Positions 48,103 to 61,709 of a stretch of DNA of 64,000 bases are shown here, piece by piece. The position numbers and the translations under genes were made by a program. Origin of the DNA: Papaver somniferum (taxonomy: Eukaryota > Streptophyta > Magnoliopsida > Ranunculales > Papaveraceae); NCBI RefSeq assembly GCF_003573695.1, contig NC_039364.1:231176784-231240783 (forward strand), given 5' to 3'. How positions within the stretch are numbered: position 1 is the first letter of the stretch; each line of letters starts with the position of its first letter. The notes under the pieces were generated by a model. That model saw only the letters and a list, made by a program, of their open reading frames with translations, made no database searches and was not told the DNA's origin.

Positions 48103-51100
48103 ATGACCGAAAAGCGCGGGAGAGGAAAACCCCCCAAAAAAACTGAAAAAGAAGATGAAGTAGAAGTGATAGAGGTTGAAAATGAAGATCCGGCGACTGA
48201 AAAATCTGCACTTTCTGAGTCGCAGATTGCTAGGAACCGTCTTCGTGAGCGATGGGAGTTAGCTTCTGTTCTTAATTTCTTACAAGTATGATTTTTAGGG
48301 TATTTTTTTATTTTTGATTTTTTTTCTGCATTTTATGTTTTTTTTTTTTTGGATTAATTTGGTAATTTTTGATAACGTTTTTGTAGGTTTTTAAGCCTGT
48401 TCTTGAGATTGATATGGAAATATCAGCTGAAGATATTGAAACGGGTCTTATTAGACCTAATGATATTCTGTCTCAGCTTCATATTTCGCTATTGAAGGTA
48501 CATTGTTTCGGTTTACTTCCATTTGTGAATGAAATTAGGGTTTCATTGTTTGCTTTGGTTTGTAGTAGAATCTATTGTGAAAAAGGTATTATTACCTGTT
48601 GAAATGTTCAATTTTTTATAATACTTTTCATTTGTGTTCTCTGCAAATGCATGGTGGTGAGAGTAGTACTTGTTTTCTGAAACACCTTGTAATTCGTTAT
48701 GGTGTTCTTGTGGTTGCTGAAGAGCAATGTTCATGTGGTGATTACGTCCTGTGATTGGAATTTGGGAATTCCCGAGTTTGCGGTCTTAAGGAACTAACAT
48801 CAATTGTTCTGTACTAGTTCGCTAATAGGCAATAATTCTAATAACTGGATACACTACTCCCAGTAACAACAGCAAGTACAGAGAAAGACCTATATTGATT
48901 TTGAAGTATAAGACAGCATTAACTACTTTATCCTTATGAGTCATAGCACCTCTTCTTTTCTCACTATTGTGGTATAAATATGGTAGATTTTAATTTCACA
49001 TGTTTGTAAACATTTTCTCGCTATCACTTAGTTAATGAACTTAAAAGGATGTCAAATAGAACTTTGCCAGCCGCTAATTAAGGTAATAACAACTTATGGT
49101 TATTTAAGTAGATCTGTTACCACTAATTTTTTATGTAACACCATATAACCAAGACCTTGGTGCTTCTTTCTGCCATGATTATGCCCCACTACTTGTAGGT
49201 GCGCTAAATTATGCTACTGATAACAAAAGACTTGTCAGGCACTTAAGGCGGTGGTCACCCTTGAGGAAATCCATGGGGGTGTATATATTCTTGTAGTCTG
49301 AAAATTGTAGTGTGGAATTTTTTTCTGATGAGTTGTATATCTTTATTACATATCCCTTGTGCTAAAAAGGTCCGTTTTCTACTAGTATTGTCTTTGTTTA
49401 ATATATCTGAAAGATAAAAATAGTAACTTTTGCTTTCAATATTGAAGGCTTTGTGTTCCAAAAAAGTGTTCTAACACATGCAACAGACTTCAACAGTTAC
49501 CTTAGTTTATTTTGAGCTGACATTTTTCTTTTTACTAGGGAATACCACCGGTAAGCAAAACGTTGACTGATCCCGATGTATGGGTTACAATCCTCTGTAA
49601 GAAACTGGATGAATGGTGGCAATGGGTAGGTCATTCTAGAGTTACTAAGTCTGTAATTTTGATCTATGGATATTCTCTTTTGCTAAGTTTACTTATTTGC
49701 TTTTGTTGGAACAGGTGGCTGAAGGGAAGTTTCCACTTGGTGCATTTCATGGAGGGTAAGCTTAAATTCTTAATCTTTTTAGTCGTATGTTAATTCTTTA
49801 TTGTGGCCCTGATGTCTTTCTGTTGGTCTTGTTTATGCAGGGAGGAGATTTCTAGATACAAAGACCTTGACCCTACAGTTCGTCTAGTTATCCTGAAAGC
49901 GCTCTGTGAAGTCCGTGCTGATGTAAATAGATACTTCCCACTTTTCTTCGTGTTGAAGTGATTGGTTTTATTGCATATTTATTTTGTCGGGAATAGTGCT
50001 CTCTTGGTATGCTATAATTATGTTTGTTGCTTCACATGTTGATCACTGATGCCTTCTTACCTATCTTGTTTCCTACTTTCCAGTCTGGTTATGAATTGCT
50101 TGAAAATGGTGTTTGTCAAGCTGGAATATATATTAGCGACAGTATAGTTTCCTTGTATAAAGTAAGGATGATAACCTTCTTCACTTTTTTAACAGCAAAA
50201 TGATGCATTGGATTATGTTCATGACGCACTGAAAACTGGAACGGAGGTTTCTACTTTCCGTAAGGATCAGATAGGAGAAAATGGAAAAGGAACTGCTTAC
50301 TGGTAATTTCTGAGTACCGGCTTATACTTCAATTATATTGTATGCATATTTTATGCTGAGCACCTGTACCTTATGTTGAGTTTCTTTGGTATCTTATTAA
50401 AGGTACGATGGAGATTCAGTTATTGGTTTTAGGTTATACAAGGAAGTAACAAGGGTCAACTATACTCCCAGAAAAGGAAAGGGACGCTTAGCACCACCAC
50501 CAAACAGTTCTCAATGGGAAACACTAGCGACCAACCTCGAGGAATTTGGGAAAATATCAGTAGGTGCACATACTTGAATTGTATTTTGAGGCAATTGTAA
50601 AAACGTTTTTAATTTTCTGCTGGTAATGGCAGAGTGAACTCTCCTCTAGCAAGGTTCTGGTGGAAGCAGCTGTGGGAAAGGTTGTTGAGAACGATATCAT
50701 TCCTGTTCTTGTGAAACTTCAGAAGGTGAGTTTTTGCTCTTGCACCGGTTACAACGCTGAGTATCATTTTCTTTGCGGATAAAGTGAAGGTCCTGAATAA
50801 TTGTCGGAGGCTTTTGAAGATAAGCATCTGCATGGTTATCGCTTATGCATTATCAGTTCTATGTATGTGTCTTTTAGCCTGTACTCTTGCTTTTCTGCAG
50901 AAGAAAGAAAGGGCGTTGAAGCGCCAACAAACGCAAGTAATGCTTCTGCATGGTTTATTAAATTCTCATCATATAGGGGCAAATCGTCCCCAGCGAAACC
51001 GTAAACCAGTCAGTTACACATTTGGTATGTACAGATTTCCTTGTGTTTTCTGGAGACATTTTTTTTTCTTTTTTTGTTTTTGTTTTTGTAGCCAAGCGCT

Positions 51101-52284
51101 ATATTTCTCATTTGCTGTTAATACACTCCATACAACAACATCAAGGGCTTCTTGTTCTTACTTAATCTGTTAAAGTAGGTTTAAACTAATTAGCTATTTG
51201 TTAAAAATGATTAAAGTAACAACACTAAAGAGTGAACTGGATAATAAGAGCTACAGCAGCAATAGTTAGCATGATGGTCGACATGTATTGGGGAAGTCTA
51301 GTATCCCTTTTGAAAATAGAAGATATGTCGATTAATTATTTACTTGTGTCATTGTTGCGGAACTGTTACACCTGCCACCATAATTTCGTTTTTGCTTTCA
51401 GTTATGCATTGTTCATTATGTATCTATTTGCATGTCATTTCCATGTCTTAACAAGGGCTTCTCTAAACATTGGTTCTTAATTGCCAGATGACTATGACCA
51501 ATCTATTGATGAAGCTCTACAGATAGGGAGGTAAGTTATATGCAGCTTTGTTGGTACATTTCCATCTACAAGTTTTGCTTGGTTGCAGCCGGTAGTGATC
51601 GTCTCCTGTGAAGATTATATCATTTGCTGGTGAATACTGCAATTAAGGCACACCAGATGTCGTGATAACTATCTCTTTTTACTGTACGAAAGACTGAGAA
51701 GACTCCAATTCCTCTCCCTGACTGTTGCAAATTTTGGTTTGTGGATCAGGACAAGCAATAGACGTCGAGAGCAGAAAGAGGTTGAAAAGAAAGACGGTAG
51801 CCAAGAAGGCAAGCAGGGTTCTTCTAGTGACAGTTCTGCAAAAAGTAGTAGCCTCGTGGAAAAAGTTGGTGATGTTGACGACAAAAATGATGAAGAGGGT
51901 AATACTGAAGACGAGAACGATAGCATCAACGACATTGATGATAAGTTTCAAGGAAGTGGTGGTGAGGATGACAGTGATGATCACAACTACGATGACAAAA
52001 CTGACGAGGAGGATAATGATGAAAATGAAAACGACAATGATAATGAAAGTGATGAAAACTTCTGCGGTTCTGAAAAGGAAAATATTGGTCATGATGCGAG
52101 GACCCGTCTTAGAAATCGTCCACAAAAAAGGAAAGGTCTATCAGCAAATGATATTGTAAGCTTACGCAGAAGTAAGAGAACAGCAAGGCAGACAAATATG
52201 GAGTCAGGAAATCATGTTAATTCTAAGAGAACGTTGAGGTTAAGACACCCTGGTAATACTAGGGACAATCCTCAAGTTGTCTAG
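48103..52284 (+). CDS. DDR4: DDT/WHIM-domain chromatin remodelling protein, DDR4-like, 11 exons
   Basis: Exons: 48103-48285, 48387-48497, 49539-49625, 49715-49755, 49841-49922, 50196-50302, 50403-50559, 50633-50725, 50901-51024, 51488-51530 and 51750-52284. All junctions are GT-AG and the phases agree, giving 520 residues. Residues 46-98 form the DDT motif (RLRERWELASVLNFL, then ISAEDIETGLIRPN). Residues about 99-168 match the WHIM1 region (DPDVWVTILCKKLDEWW). AYWYDGDSVIGFRLYKEV (about 202-219) matches the WSD-type motif. A basic N-terminus (KRGRGKPPKK) resembles an AT-hook. The tail has a long Asp/Glu/Asn stretch (about 370-450) and two basic clusters (RTRLRNRPQKRKG). In Arabidopsis, DDT-related proteins of this kind partner ISWI remodellers CHR11/CHR17 in the nucleus to space nucleosomes. 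The DDR4 name is from recalled similarity; the family is secure. No lesions were seen. Confidence 0.9.
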
Positions 52285-53964
52285 GACTCCGAAGATGAGA
52301 ACTCGTAAGGAATTCAATGAGCATAGTTTTTTGGTGGTGAAATTTGTCTCTCAGGCTATCCTTTATGGACCTAGGGTAGAGAGGAAGAAAAAGAGAATAG
52401 AACTCGCATCTGATGAGTAATTTTGAACTGCACCAATTTGTCTTCCTTAAGTTTCTTATTATCACAGGGAAAAACCAAAGCATTTCAGCATATTTTGCCT
52501 TTGTAAATCCATTGCCACGGTGGGCTTTTCAGCATATTTTGCTCGCTAGAAGTACTCTCTAAATAGTTAGTTTTTTTTTTTTTTGGAGCCATAAAATAGT
52601 GAGATCTGGCTTTTGGAAACTTAAAGCTCAATTATGAAGTTAATATTGAGAACTGCCTTTTGCTCATTCTATTGAGATTTGTCGAGAAGTTTTTCAATTT
52701 CGATATAGTGGGGATCTGGTGTTTCATGTTTGACCTATTGGCCTTTACTTGCGTGACCTTGGGCTTGAGAAGCCTTGAATTGAGCTCACTTGAAAGAAAA
52801 GAAATCTATTTTAAGGGAGGCTGCAATATAATTCCTTGATGAATTGCAAATAGTTATCTAATGCATAGCAAATGGTTATCATGAAAAAAGAAAGAAAAAT
52901 GCAAGTAATTCCTTGATCAAATCACATTACCATATTACTGTTCACAAACAAAATTCTAAAACTATTTACTTGTCCATTTGATCAACCACTACGACAAAAT
53001 GAAGAATACATCGATTAAGAACCGTCGAGATTACTATAGTACCGGTGATAATAACATTGATCTGAGTTTGAAACTTGTCACCACCCAATTTTTTATTGAT
53101 TAAAAAGAAAAAACTTGAAACACCCCAGCAACCAATTAATCATCCAGGCGCAACTTCTGTTGGGTAAGAATAAAAAGAACGAACCCACTATTTTTTGTTA
53201 TTTTTGATGGCTGAAATAGGGTATATTCGTTTAAAGTTAAGTTCTTTTGGTTTCAGGTGCACCTACAGCTGGGTCGTAGTCAGAATTTCATAGCCGTAAA
53301 CCTTTCCACGTCTAGAAAATGAATTATCCTGACGCTTGGTTCCTAGCCAAATTAAGAACAACCAGGTATTTTAACAAACACCTATACCTACCTACGACTA
53401 GGTCCAATGATGACATTACCTAGCGCCCCTATATTCCATCGTGCGCCAACACCGTATCTCCTTTGCACCAGCGCCACCTACAGCTACGACTTGGTGCAAT
53501 GCCAAGCTCTTTTGCAGAGCAAGACCCATGCGTGTTCCTTGGTACTTCAATTACCCTTGGTACCATGAACATCCTGTAGCCATTGAGATGATATAATGGG
53601 GAACAAAATCTTTTCAATCTTGATGAGATCTGACAGTTTTCAATAACATGACAAGATGGAGCGCAGGAGTTCCAGAAGGAACAGAAGAAAATTTAATGGC
53701 TCAAAAATACAAAATTTATTGCTCTTAAAATTGTGAAGCAAAAATTCATGTCAGTACTACTCCAATATAAGTTCTGCAAGCAGGTGTTTCTGAATTAACC
53801 CTTACTCTGGCAGAAGAGTAAACAACCAACTAGCAGAATAATTAAAACCCTAGGTACAGAAACAAACTACTTCTCTTAAATTGAAGCAAAACTGTCCACC
53901 TATAGAATCAAATTCAGACCAAGGTGGTTGGTTTTGCAAGAAGATTTTTTCTGAAAATTCTACC
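52285..53964. other. 3' ends of two convergent genes and unassigned spacer
   Basis: About the first 300 bp should be the 3' untranslated region of the DDR4-like gene; polyadenylation-like A/T sequence occurs near 52500-52600. The last few hundred bases before 53965 should belong to the uL22m copy. Between them I see no exon-like frame; the 62-codon minus frame at 53429-53617 is not recognisable. Confidence 0.45.
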
Positions 53965-56371
53965 TCAAGCCATGAAACTCTTCTCTGAGTTGCTGGCCTT
54001 GCTTTTGGGGCCCCATACAGGGGTAGTCTCGAGGAGCTTATGTGGAACCAATCGCCTCTCCCTCTTTGAGAGCTTGCGGAAATTGTGTACTCTTTAGTCT
54101 GGCTATCTCAGCCTCCTCTTCAGGGGTCATCTCTCTAACAACAACAGTTTACCTACACTCTGCTCGTACCTTCATTCCAGATCTTCCCTTTGCGTGATAT
54201 GAAACTCTCTTTTTGAACAACCCTTTTCCTACAAACGCCTCGGCTGTCACACAACAATATGGGAAAGTATTATTAGCATAGCTATTTTAGCATCTCTTAA
54301 TTAGTGTATCAAAGGAGAAGGAAATGGCAAAGAAAGAACAAAAGCAGTTCTTGCAATTTACTTACCAACTAGGAGCCGATCTTTATCCAACCCATGATTA
54401 TGAGTTGCATTGGCACGGGCTGAGTGTATAACCTGCATGAACAAATATTAGTTCAAGTTGAGCAGTGTCACTCGTATGATTGACTGATAGAATCAATACC
54501 TAGCTGTCACTATTACATCACTTTCATACACCCTCGAGCAATAAAATTGGAATGAACACACATCAGTGAAAATACAAGAGCTTGAAATTTTAGCAAAATC
54601 ACAAAGGCAAGGATAGAATGTGCTCATTTGCAATGATCTGAGACAGCATAAACTGTGAGTTTGTAAAAGCTTAAGAAAATTAGTGGCGAGGGATTTCACA
54701 TGTGGCATTTGACAGATAATTCCTAAAGAATGTAAAACAGTACATAATGGTTCCTCCGCTACCTCGCTACATTCAAGCATAAGTTTAATTGAACAGTTAC
54801 AAGTTTACCTGATAGATGGTCTTTGACGCTCGCTTTACTGTAAGTTGCAGTTGCAACAGAGCATCTTCCACTCACATTCCACGAACCAATGCAGCAACCA
54901 GATTACTTTCTTGGGACTCTGAACCGCCACATACTATTGAGATATTACAAGGTTGCCTATTAAAATGACTTAACGAGAAATTACATAAATAGCAGGGATG
55001 TATGGAATGAGGCACCATTATTGTAAAGCAAACTACAATCTAAATACCACGAGACACATGTCAGCAACGCATGGAGCTGTTCGACCTTGAAAGTGGTTGT
55101 ACAAGACCCAGGGCGTCACTTATAAGTAGCAATGAAGGACCTATTATTGTAAATCAGTAGATTTCTAAATTGAATATCTCCGTATGACTAGAAAGTAATC
55201 ATGAGTATCATTATGGTTTTTGAAATATAATCTCCAATCAGGTATCATCTCCAAATTTGAAATAAATTCACATCGAACAAGATACAAATCCATACACTCA
55301 AACATAACAACTCCATACCTGTTTTATGTCCTTCAACACCGCCTGAACACTGGCACGTTTAGGGACCACGGCTTGGGTTTCAGTTGTCCCGTCACCTATT
55401 TGCAAAACAGGTGACGACAGTGGATTTGCTACAGGCGTCTGGTCAGAGGATGCTTCTGAAAGCAACTTCCTTGAAGAAGAAATTCCCTGTAATTTAAATT
55501 TAACAGTATGCCAGTATAAAAGAAGGAACAAATTAGTTGTAGGATTTAGCGGATAGCATGAGTGGTTGCACCATGCAACTCTCTTAAGGGGCAGCTTACT
55601 ACCATTTCTCTTATTTTAATAAACTGAACTACGGTAAATTAAGAAAAAATAGTAGAGCAAAAGCTGCGGAATGTAAAAGAATTTGAGGTTTGGTGGAGTC
55701 AGTTTGTTTGACACACAATCGTAATGAGAACCCTAGATAAAGTCCACAAGTTTTGCATATTTAATATTTGTCAACCATCTTCAACTGTACATAAACGTCA
55801 TACACTAAACTGATCCCGCAAATGATGTAAAGAACTTTGCACGCAGTAAGCTTATAACATATATAACAACATAGTAACATGCCGAAGCATAATCTTTATA
55901 TGAGTTTTTTGAAACTTATATAAATGAACTAAAATATTCCTAGAAATTGTATCTAATGAAACCAAGTACTCTACCCATTACCATCTTGGAGCATATTCAG
56001 TTTCCTTAAACTAAGAAATTTCATCATTAGCATATCCATGTTAAGAGGATTGCGAGTAACATTAAGATTATATTACCGATTGCTTCAGATACTGGTGAAG
56101 AGGCCTGAGAATGTTTGTCGGAGATGTGTTTGATGTTCTGTGTAGATAACAAAATTGACCTGCAACAAAAACCCATGTTACAAAACCATCCTATTTCAAA
56201 TGAACAACAAACTAGCATTCCAGCAAAACATACTAAAGTAGTGGATGTACCTAAAGTAAAAGAGGCATTTATACGAGCACTTGGTAAACTGAGTGGCGGA
56301 CTACAACATTGCTCCAACCTTTTACCCGCGTGGCGAATGATAGATTGTATATGTCTTTGCCAACCCCCCAT
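53965..56371 (-). pseudogene. Mitochondrial ribosomal protein L22 (uL22m), unprocessed pseudogene
   Basis: Six exons on the minus strand: coding starts at 56371 (MGGWQRHIQSIIRHAGKRLE, a basic targeting-type N-terminus). Exons are 56371-56251, 56159-56077, 55486-55319, 54918-54809, 54432-54366 and 54243-53965, all with GT-AG borders. The conserved uL22 core is plain: LVAALVRGM, VEDALLQLQLTVKRAS, VIHSARANATHNHGLD, AEAFVGKGLFKKRVSYHAKG, TVVVREMTPEEEAEIARLK and RRLVPHKLLETTPVWG. In life uL22m lines the exit tunnel of the mitochondrial large ribosomal subunit. Defects: a 1-base deletion in exon 4 (110 bp, 111 expected), TGA at 54874-54872, TAA at 54151-54149, and a 1-base insertion near 54093. Splice sites are intact, so this is a gene duplicate rather than a retrocopy. 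A working copy must exist elsewhere. Confidence 0.9.
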
Positions 56372-57840
56372 GATTGCAAAACACTAAGAACAACTCTCTT
56401 AATCAACAGTCTTTAACAAGATACGCCACCCATCTATACAAAAAAAAAAAAAAAAAGAAAGAAAAAGAAATTACAGGTCAAGTACAAGGAACTGAAGATA
56501 AGAATCACTAGATGACTGCTGCCGCAGTGGGGGGACGACTAAGAAACTAACCAGACCGAAAATCAAGAAAGCAACATTTGCAAAACAATCTGAATTTAAA
56601 CTACATTGGCAAAACAATCTAAATTTGTACGTAAAAACCATCATTCCTATCTTTTCTCCCACAAAACCCACCACTATTGACTTCAATCCCAGATTCTATC
56701 TTTTAGGAAATACACATACAGCAACTCTTTCACTATCAAATCAGCCTACCAAGCCCCAATCTTTTACAAGAAGAATTCAACGCCGATCTTTACTAGACTC
56801 CTAGTATATTCAGCACAACAATTAATGAGGTAGAATTCAATGCTGATCTTTACTACACTCCTAGTAAATTCGTGCAGTAAAAACCTTGAAGTTGACACCA
56901 TCACAAGAGAGGAGCAAATATATGGCATATACAACTCACAACAAACAACACTTCTAACCTAATAAGTCATAGGCATAGTTTACTTCATTTTTGCTAGTCC
57001 TGGGAAACTTCAATTGTCAGAGCTTGAGACTCAACTTGAACAGAAAGTCACAGACATAAGTATCGACGGACAACATAAGGCGAGCACTGAATGGAAGGAA
57101 AGCGGATTGAAGAATGGTCAGAATTCCATATTCTGGGCCCTCAGTATATAAGTGCATATCAATTCCCATAAACTACAGTTCAAAATGACACGGTGGTAAA
57201 CATGTTAGCCTTCACAACTTCCTGGGCAATCAAGGAATTCAAATTTGAAGTGATTCTTAACTGTCACACACAGTTAAGCCACAAACTTAAACTAGCAAAT
57301 TATCGAAGTATAATGCACCTCAGGATAGGTCTCCCCCTGTAATAGGTAATTAATGCGGAAATCCAGAGTTCCAATGACATTTTTGAGCATCGCATTGAGC
57401 GAATTCTCGCATTCGTTTCTAACAGCAATTATGCACATGAACGGTTGTACAGTCCGCTCCTAACATCGCCTCTTTATATCACATTAAACAAAAGGTAGTA
57501 TAAAAACATGGGTTTTCAATCAATTGGATTTTGATCAAATGAGTTAAGAAGTACGAAGAAAATATTGGTTGATCGAAGGAAGAGGCTAAAGCTAGGGTTT
57601 TAAAGTGAAAAAACAAAAACCCAGACTTTTTACTTTTAGATAGATGCATTAGATATAGAGATTGGGAGAGAAAAAGACTTACGCAGATTGATGAAGATGG
57701 GAGATTCGATGCTCTATAGGAGAAACCACAAACCAGATCTGAAATGGAGAAGAAGAAACTGAGAAATACGAAAAAGGAGGGACAACAATGGGTTTAGATC
57801 TGAGTGAAGACTGCAAATATTTGCAACTCTAAAACCTCAA
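56372..57840 (-). other. Leader exon, leader intron and promoter of the uL22m copy
   Basis: A CT-rich leader exon ends at 57683 with donor GTAAGT. An intron of about 1.3 kb ends with acceptor TTCTTAG at 56384, 12 bases before the ATG. Transcription would start near 57800. An A-run with AAAGAAAG lies at 56440-56470. No protein-coding frame is supported in the intron. Confidence 0.5.
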
Positions 57841-58743
57841 TTATTTATTCTAATATTTTTAGCGTAAATGTATGCACCCACACTATAAAAGTGCTCGCAT
57901 CTTTGTTGGAGCATTACACTCCTTTTACACCCAAATTCGGCCATTACCATCAGCAACACATCAACATCTTCTAAAGATTTGAACGCCTAGACAAATAAAG
58001 CTTCCACGTTCAACGGGTGAGGAAATTTTCGCTTCATATTTGCTGAAATAAGTGTTTTTTAATCTCGCTTCCTATTGACCGAAATAGGCATTTTTTCAAA
58101 TTTTTGTGAAATGAGCCTTTTGGCGAGGACACTTGGTAACGTATGATTGATTTAAAAATAACAGAAAAAAGATTAAAAATAAGAAACCAAATTCAATATT
58201 TAGGTGAAGACACTTGACAATAGATGATTGATTTAAAAATTGCAAACTTAAAAGGAAAACCTAACTTATCGTGTTTGGGATTTTATGGAAGTTCAAATTC
58301 AATTTGGAAATCGAATAACTACTATATTAAGACTATTTTTTCCCAAATTAATATATGAAGGAAAAAAAAAATCCACATATTTTATGCGAAAATAAAAAGA
58401 AAAAATAAATAAAATCTTCACATATTCTCCATCTGTTTAATGTATACCAAATCAAAAATACATCGCCACGGGGCAAGGTGAAGCCCCGCACACACCAAAT
58501 CAATTGTGTTCCCACGAGGCCAGGAAAAGTCCCGTGCACACCAAATTAAAAGAAATATGCCACGTGCATACAAATCCAGTATCAAATCCTTATTTTTGAG
58601 TTTGTATCTTTTATTACAAGAATTCTAGATAGACGTCTCCCCTAACTTTTGAATTAATGTGGGATTGATTTAGCCCAAACATGTATTTATCCCTATAGCT
58701 AAACCCATAACTTTTGGATTAATTCCTTTTCTGATTAGAATAT
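57841..58743. other. Intergenic, with a twin GC-rich hairpin repeat
   Basis: Two direct repeats of about 45 bases lie at 58463-58544. Each is a hairpin-prone cacgggg...ccccgcac or cacgagg...cccgtgc core followed by acaccaaat. The rest is AT-rich without a recognised gene. Confidence 0.5.
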
Positions 58744-59105
58744 TATCAACTAGATATTGCAAATGTCCTTCTTCATGAAAAACTAAATTAAATTGTTCTT
58801 GTGGCTCAACCACTTGATTTTGAAGATAAAGCTCATCTTGACCATATCTGTAAATTTCACAACACTGTATACAGCTTAAAACAAGTTCCTCGTATTCATG
58901 ATTGTTCGTTGATGTTTTCATTTCACTTGGTTTTCTCCTTCATTGCCGGGTACTTCTTTGTTTGTTCAAAAGCTTGCATGTGGTTAACATTATAATCACA
59001 GAAAATAATGCTTCTCACAGATCTGATCTGGTTAAGGAACTTGGTATTCATTAGCTTGCTAACGATCTTGGTCATTTGCATTGAACCTTTTCCTGATAGA
59101 TGCAT
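58744..59105 (+). pseudogene. Copia reverse transcriptase remnant
   Basis: One frame reads QLDIANVLLHEKLN-stop-IVLVAQPLDFEDKA, then HICKFHNTVYSLKQVPR. These match the Copia QLDVxNAFLHGxL...VYMxQPxGF...VCxLxKxLYGLKQAPR blocks, including the first conserved Asp. A second frame further on reads ENNASHRSDLVKELGI and LANDLGHLH, which is the segment after the YVDD box. The YVDD box itself falls in a decayed, frameshifted stretch (58915-58990). Several stops and shifts make it non-functional. Confidence 0.75.
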
Positions 59106-59229
59106 TCAAAAATCATCCCCGGAACAAAACATAAGATCATTAGTAAAATCGTCAGTTTTCTCCAACTTCCCATTTAGTTAATGTTAAATTTTCTTTCAAT
59201 TTGAAATAAGCAGCGAGAGAAGCTAGATG
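59097..59229. repeat. Left copy of a 130-bp direct repeat flanking the LTR insert
   Basis: It runs from agatgcattcaaaaatcatc to aagctagatg, ending exactly at the LTR start. Its partner is 61708-61835, similar along the length with about 10% differences and a roughly 12-base gap. Confidence 0.8.
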
Positions 59230-61709
59230 TGTTAGAGCACTGCTCGGTCAAACTCGCAAGCGTTGCTATCTTAAGCTTGTTTATCAAGTTTAGTTGATCA
59301 AAACTATATACTTGATTTCTAGTCTACTTATAGTTATGTCTCGGATTAGGATAGAACTGTGTAGTTGAGCATTAGGATTCACGACGTTCACTAATTGAAG
59401 AAGAAGCTCTATTGAGAAGCTTGAAGGAACTTCGTCAACAAAAGGTATGTGGAGACTAAAACTTATCCATCACTTAGAAGTTTATTCTATTCTATCTTCT
59501 AATGAGACTAGGTCATATAGCTGTATAGACTCTGTGTTTATACACATTTGCAATTTCGAGCCGAGTTTAACTCGTATATCTATTTCTCGAAATACAAGTT
59601 GGAAGCTTTCATATGCTAAGCTTAACTTCACCATTTACTTGACGAATTTAGTTATAAATAATTTATTTGTTGGAAACGAAATATTAAGTCAAGATGATCA
59701 TGAGAAAATTACCTTGAACATCTTACATGATTTTTGTGAGACAGTCATTTGATGTTAACTCGGGAAGTTTCGTATTGATCATTTAATCACTTGAAAATTA
59801 CTTGAAGCTAATGGCATGTGTGAGATTACCATTGTTGTCTTCTAAGGATGTTTCAATGATTGAAATAAGAGTTTAGAACGATTACCCATGTCTGGATACA
59901 GCACGGTATGCATACCTAGTATGTGAACTGTATTGTGATGATTTAGGTCCGGAACTCTTGTTGGCGTACCTAGTATGCGAACGGATTTACCTAAGAAAGT
60001 TCGGAAATCTTGTTTGCATACCTAGTATGCAAATGGGTTTACCTGAGTTGGATCCGAAACGGTTGTTCGTGAACCGGTTTTGCGAACGGCTTGACTAGGC
60101 CAAGGTCCGGAACTGATGTTCGCGTACCCGGTTTGCGAACACAGTGGCTAAGTTCTGAAATCGGTATAACACGATTTTGTACTCATGAACAAATGATTTT
60201 TTGGGAACTATGTTTTAGAATTAATGTCCCTGGAACGATTAATGATTTAAGGTATGCGAATTAATTTTGCAAACCGTGGCATTATGTTCATGAATTGATT
60301 CGTGTATAAGTACTTTGTACAATTACGAATCAAACTGATTGTGCTTCAGTTTGTTCATGAATATTTCGATGAGATAATGAACAATTGAACAACTCTATTG
60401 AAACACAAATAGATTAATTTGATTATCTATCGTCATTGATTGATCATCATATTTGATCTAAGAGTGTTAGATGAATATGGCTAAGATGAAAGTGTTCATA
60501 TGGCTAACTTCGGTTAATTATAATTGAGCCAATTTGATATACACTTTTAGGTACGGTAACCCATATCTAAATGAAAGTATATTTCATTTGTATGTAACAA
60601 GCTAAGAATACCATCTAAAGGTGGAGATTCATTGCTTATTTTCTAAGCAGACTTAGCTTGAATCTTAAATCAGGAGTTCATCTAAAGGTGAATATTAATT
60701 TCTTTGTTACTAAGTTATCTTAGCATTGATTGTAAGCAACCCTGATTTGAAAGACTATATAAGGGAGGACTCTAGCAACTAGGAAAACCTAATCCCCTCA
60801 CTTTTGTGTGTACTAGTTGTACACTAGCTAGAGTCGATCCTCCTTTAACCCATATTTTCATCTTCTTTGGAAAACCATTATAGGGTTAACGACTTGAAGA
60901 ATTATTTTGGGATTCGTGAAGACATGTCCAACTATTTTACTTCGTAGTTGCATATCCTGATCTTACACTTTCGATCGTATTGAGTTTAATCTTCTCTAAG
61001 ATTTTCTCGAGATTTATCTCCGATAGGTAAGATACAAGAAATCACAAAGTTTTTCATCTCAAACTTTGTGGTTCCGCAATAACTTCATCTATAATCATAT
61101 ACATAAGTTATTGTGAGGTGATTAATATTTCTAGGTTGCTCTTCGAGAGTATAAGATCAGATTATTAGTTAGTTCATGTTCACCTTGATTTTCGTATCAA
61201 AAGACGGAACAAACTTCATAAATATATCTGGGAGACAAATTCGTTTATCAGAATAGTCAAATATGTGGGAGACAAATTTGTTTATAAAGTCTTCGACTTT
61301 GGGTCGTATCAACTCTTAGTTGTAGGTGAGATCAGCTAAGAGAATCAAGTGCGTAGGGTCTTGCGAGATTCAAGATGTGTAAGGAACGCGACTGTACCTT
61401 AATCAGTGGGAGATTGGTTAGGGATCAATTACATTCCAGCCCGAAGTTAACTTGTAATATGCTAGAGTCTGTAGCGGCTTAATACAATGTGGTGTTCAAG
61501 TATGGACTAAGTCCTGGGGTTTTTCTGCATTTGTGGTTTCCTTGTTAACAAAATTTCTGGTGTCTGTGTTGTTTCTTTTTCGTATTATATTTTCTTATAT
61601 AATTGAAATATCATAGGTTGTGCATAGTTCAATCACCATTGATAAGTCCGACCTTGTTTGTTGGATAGTGATGTGATTGGCACTTGAATATTGGTCTTTA
61701 GTACCATCC
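59230..61709 (+). repeat. LTR of the TGTTAGAGCA family, 3' end missing
   Basis: It starts TGTTAGAGCACTGCTCGGTC at 59230 and follows the family's block order, with a mid-LTR array (59900-60150) of units like ggtatgcatacc and ggtttgcgaac. It breaks off at ggtctttagtaccatcca (61690-61707), about 250 bp before the expected CTTTTTCA end. The target repeat then begins. Confidence 0.75.

Noticed and set aside
51669..52159. Minus-strand and alternate plus-strand frames in the last DDR4-like exon
   Set aside because: Shadows of the acidic coding repeat; the true frame is set by splice phase and ends at 52284.
53429..53617. A 62-codon minus-strand gene
   Set aside because: No recognisable motif and no promoter or splice context.
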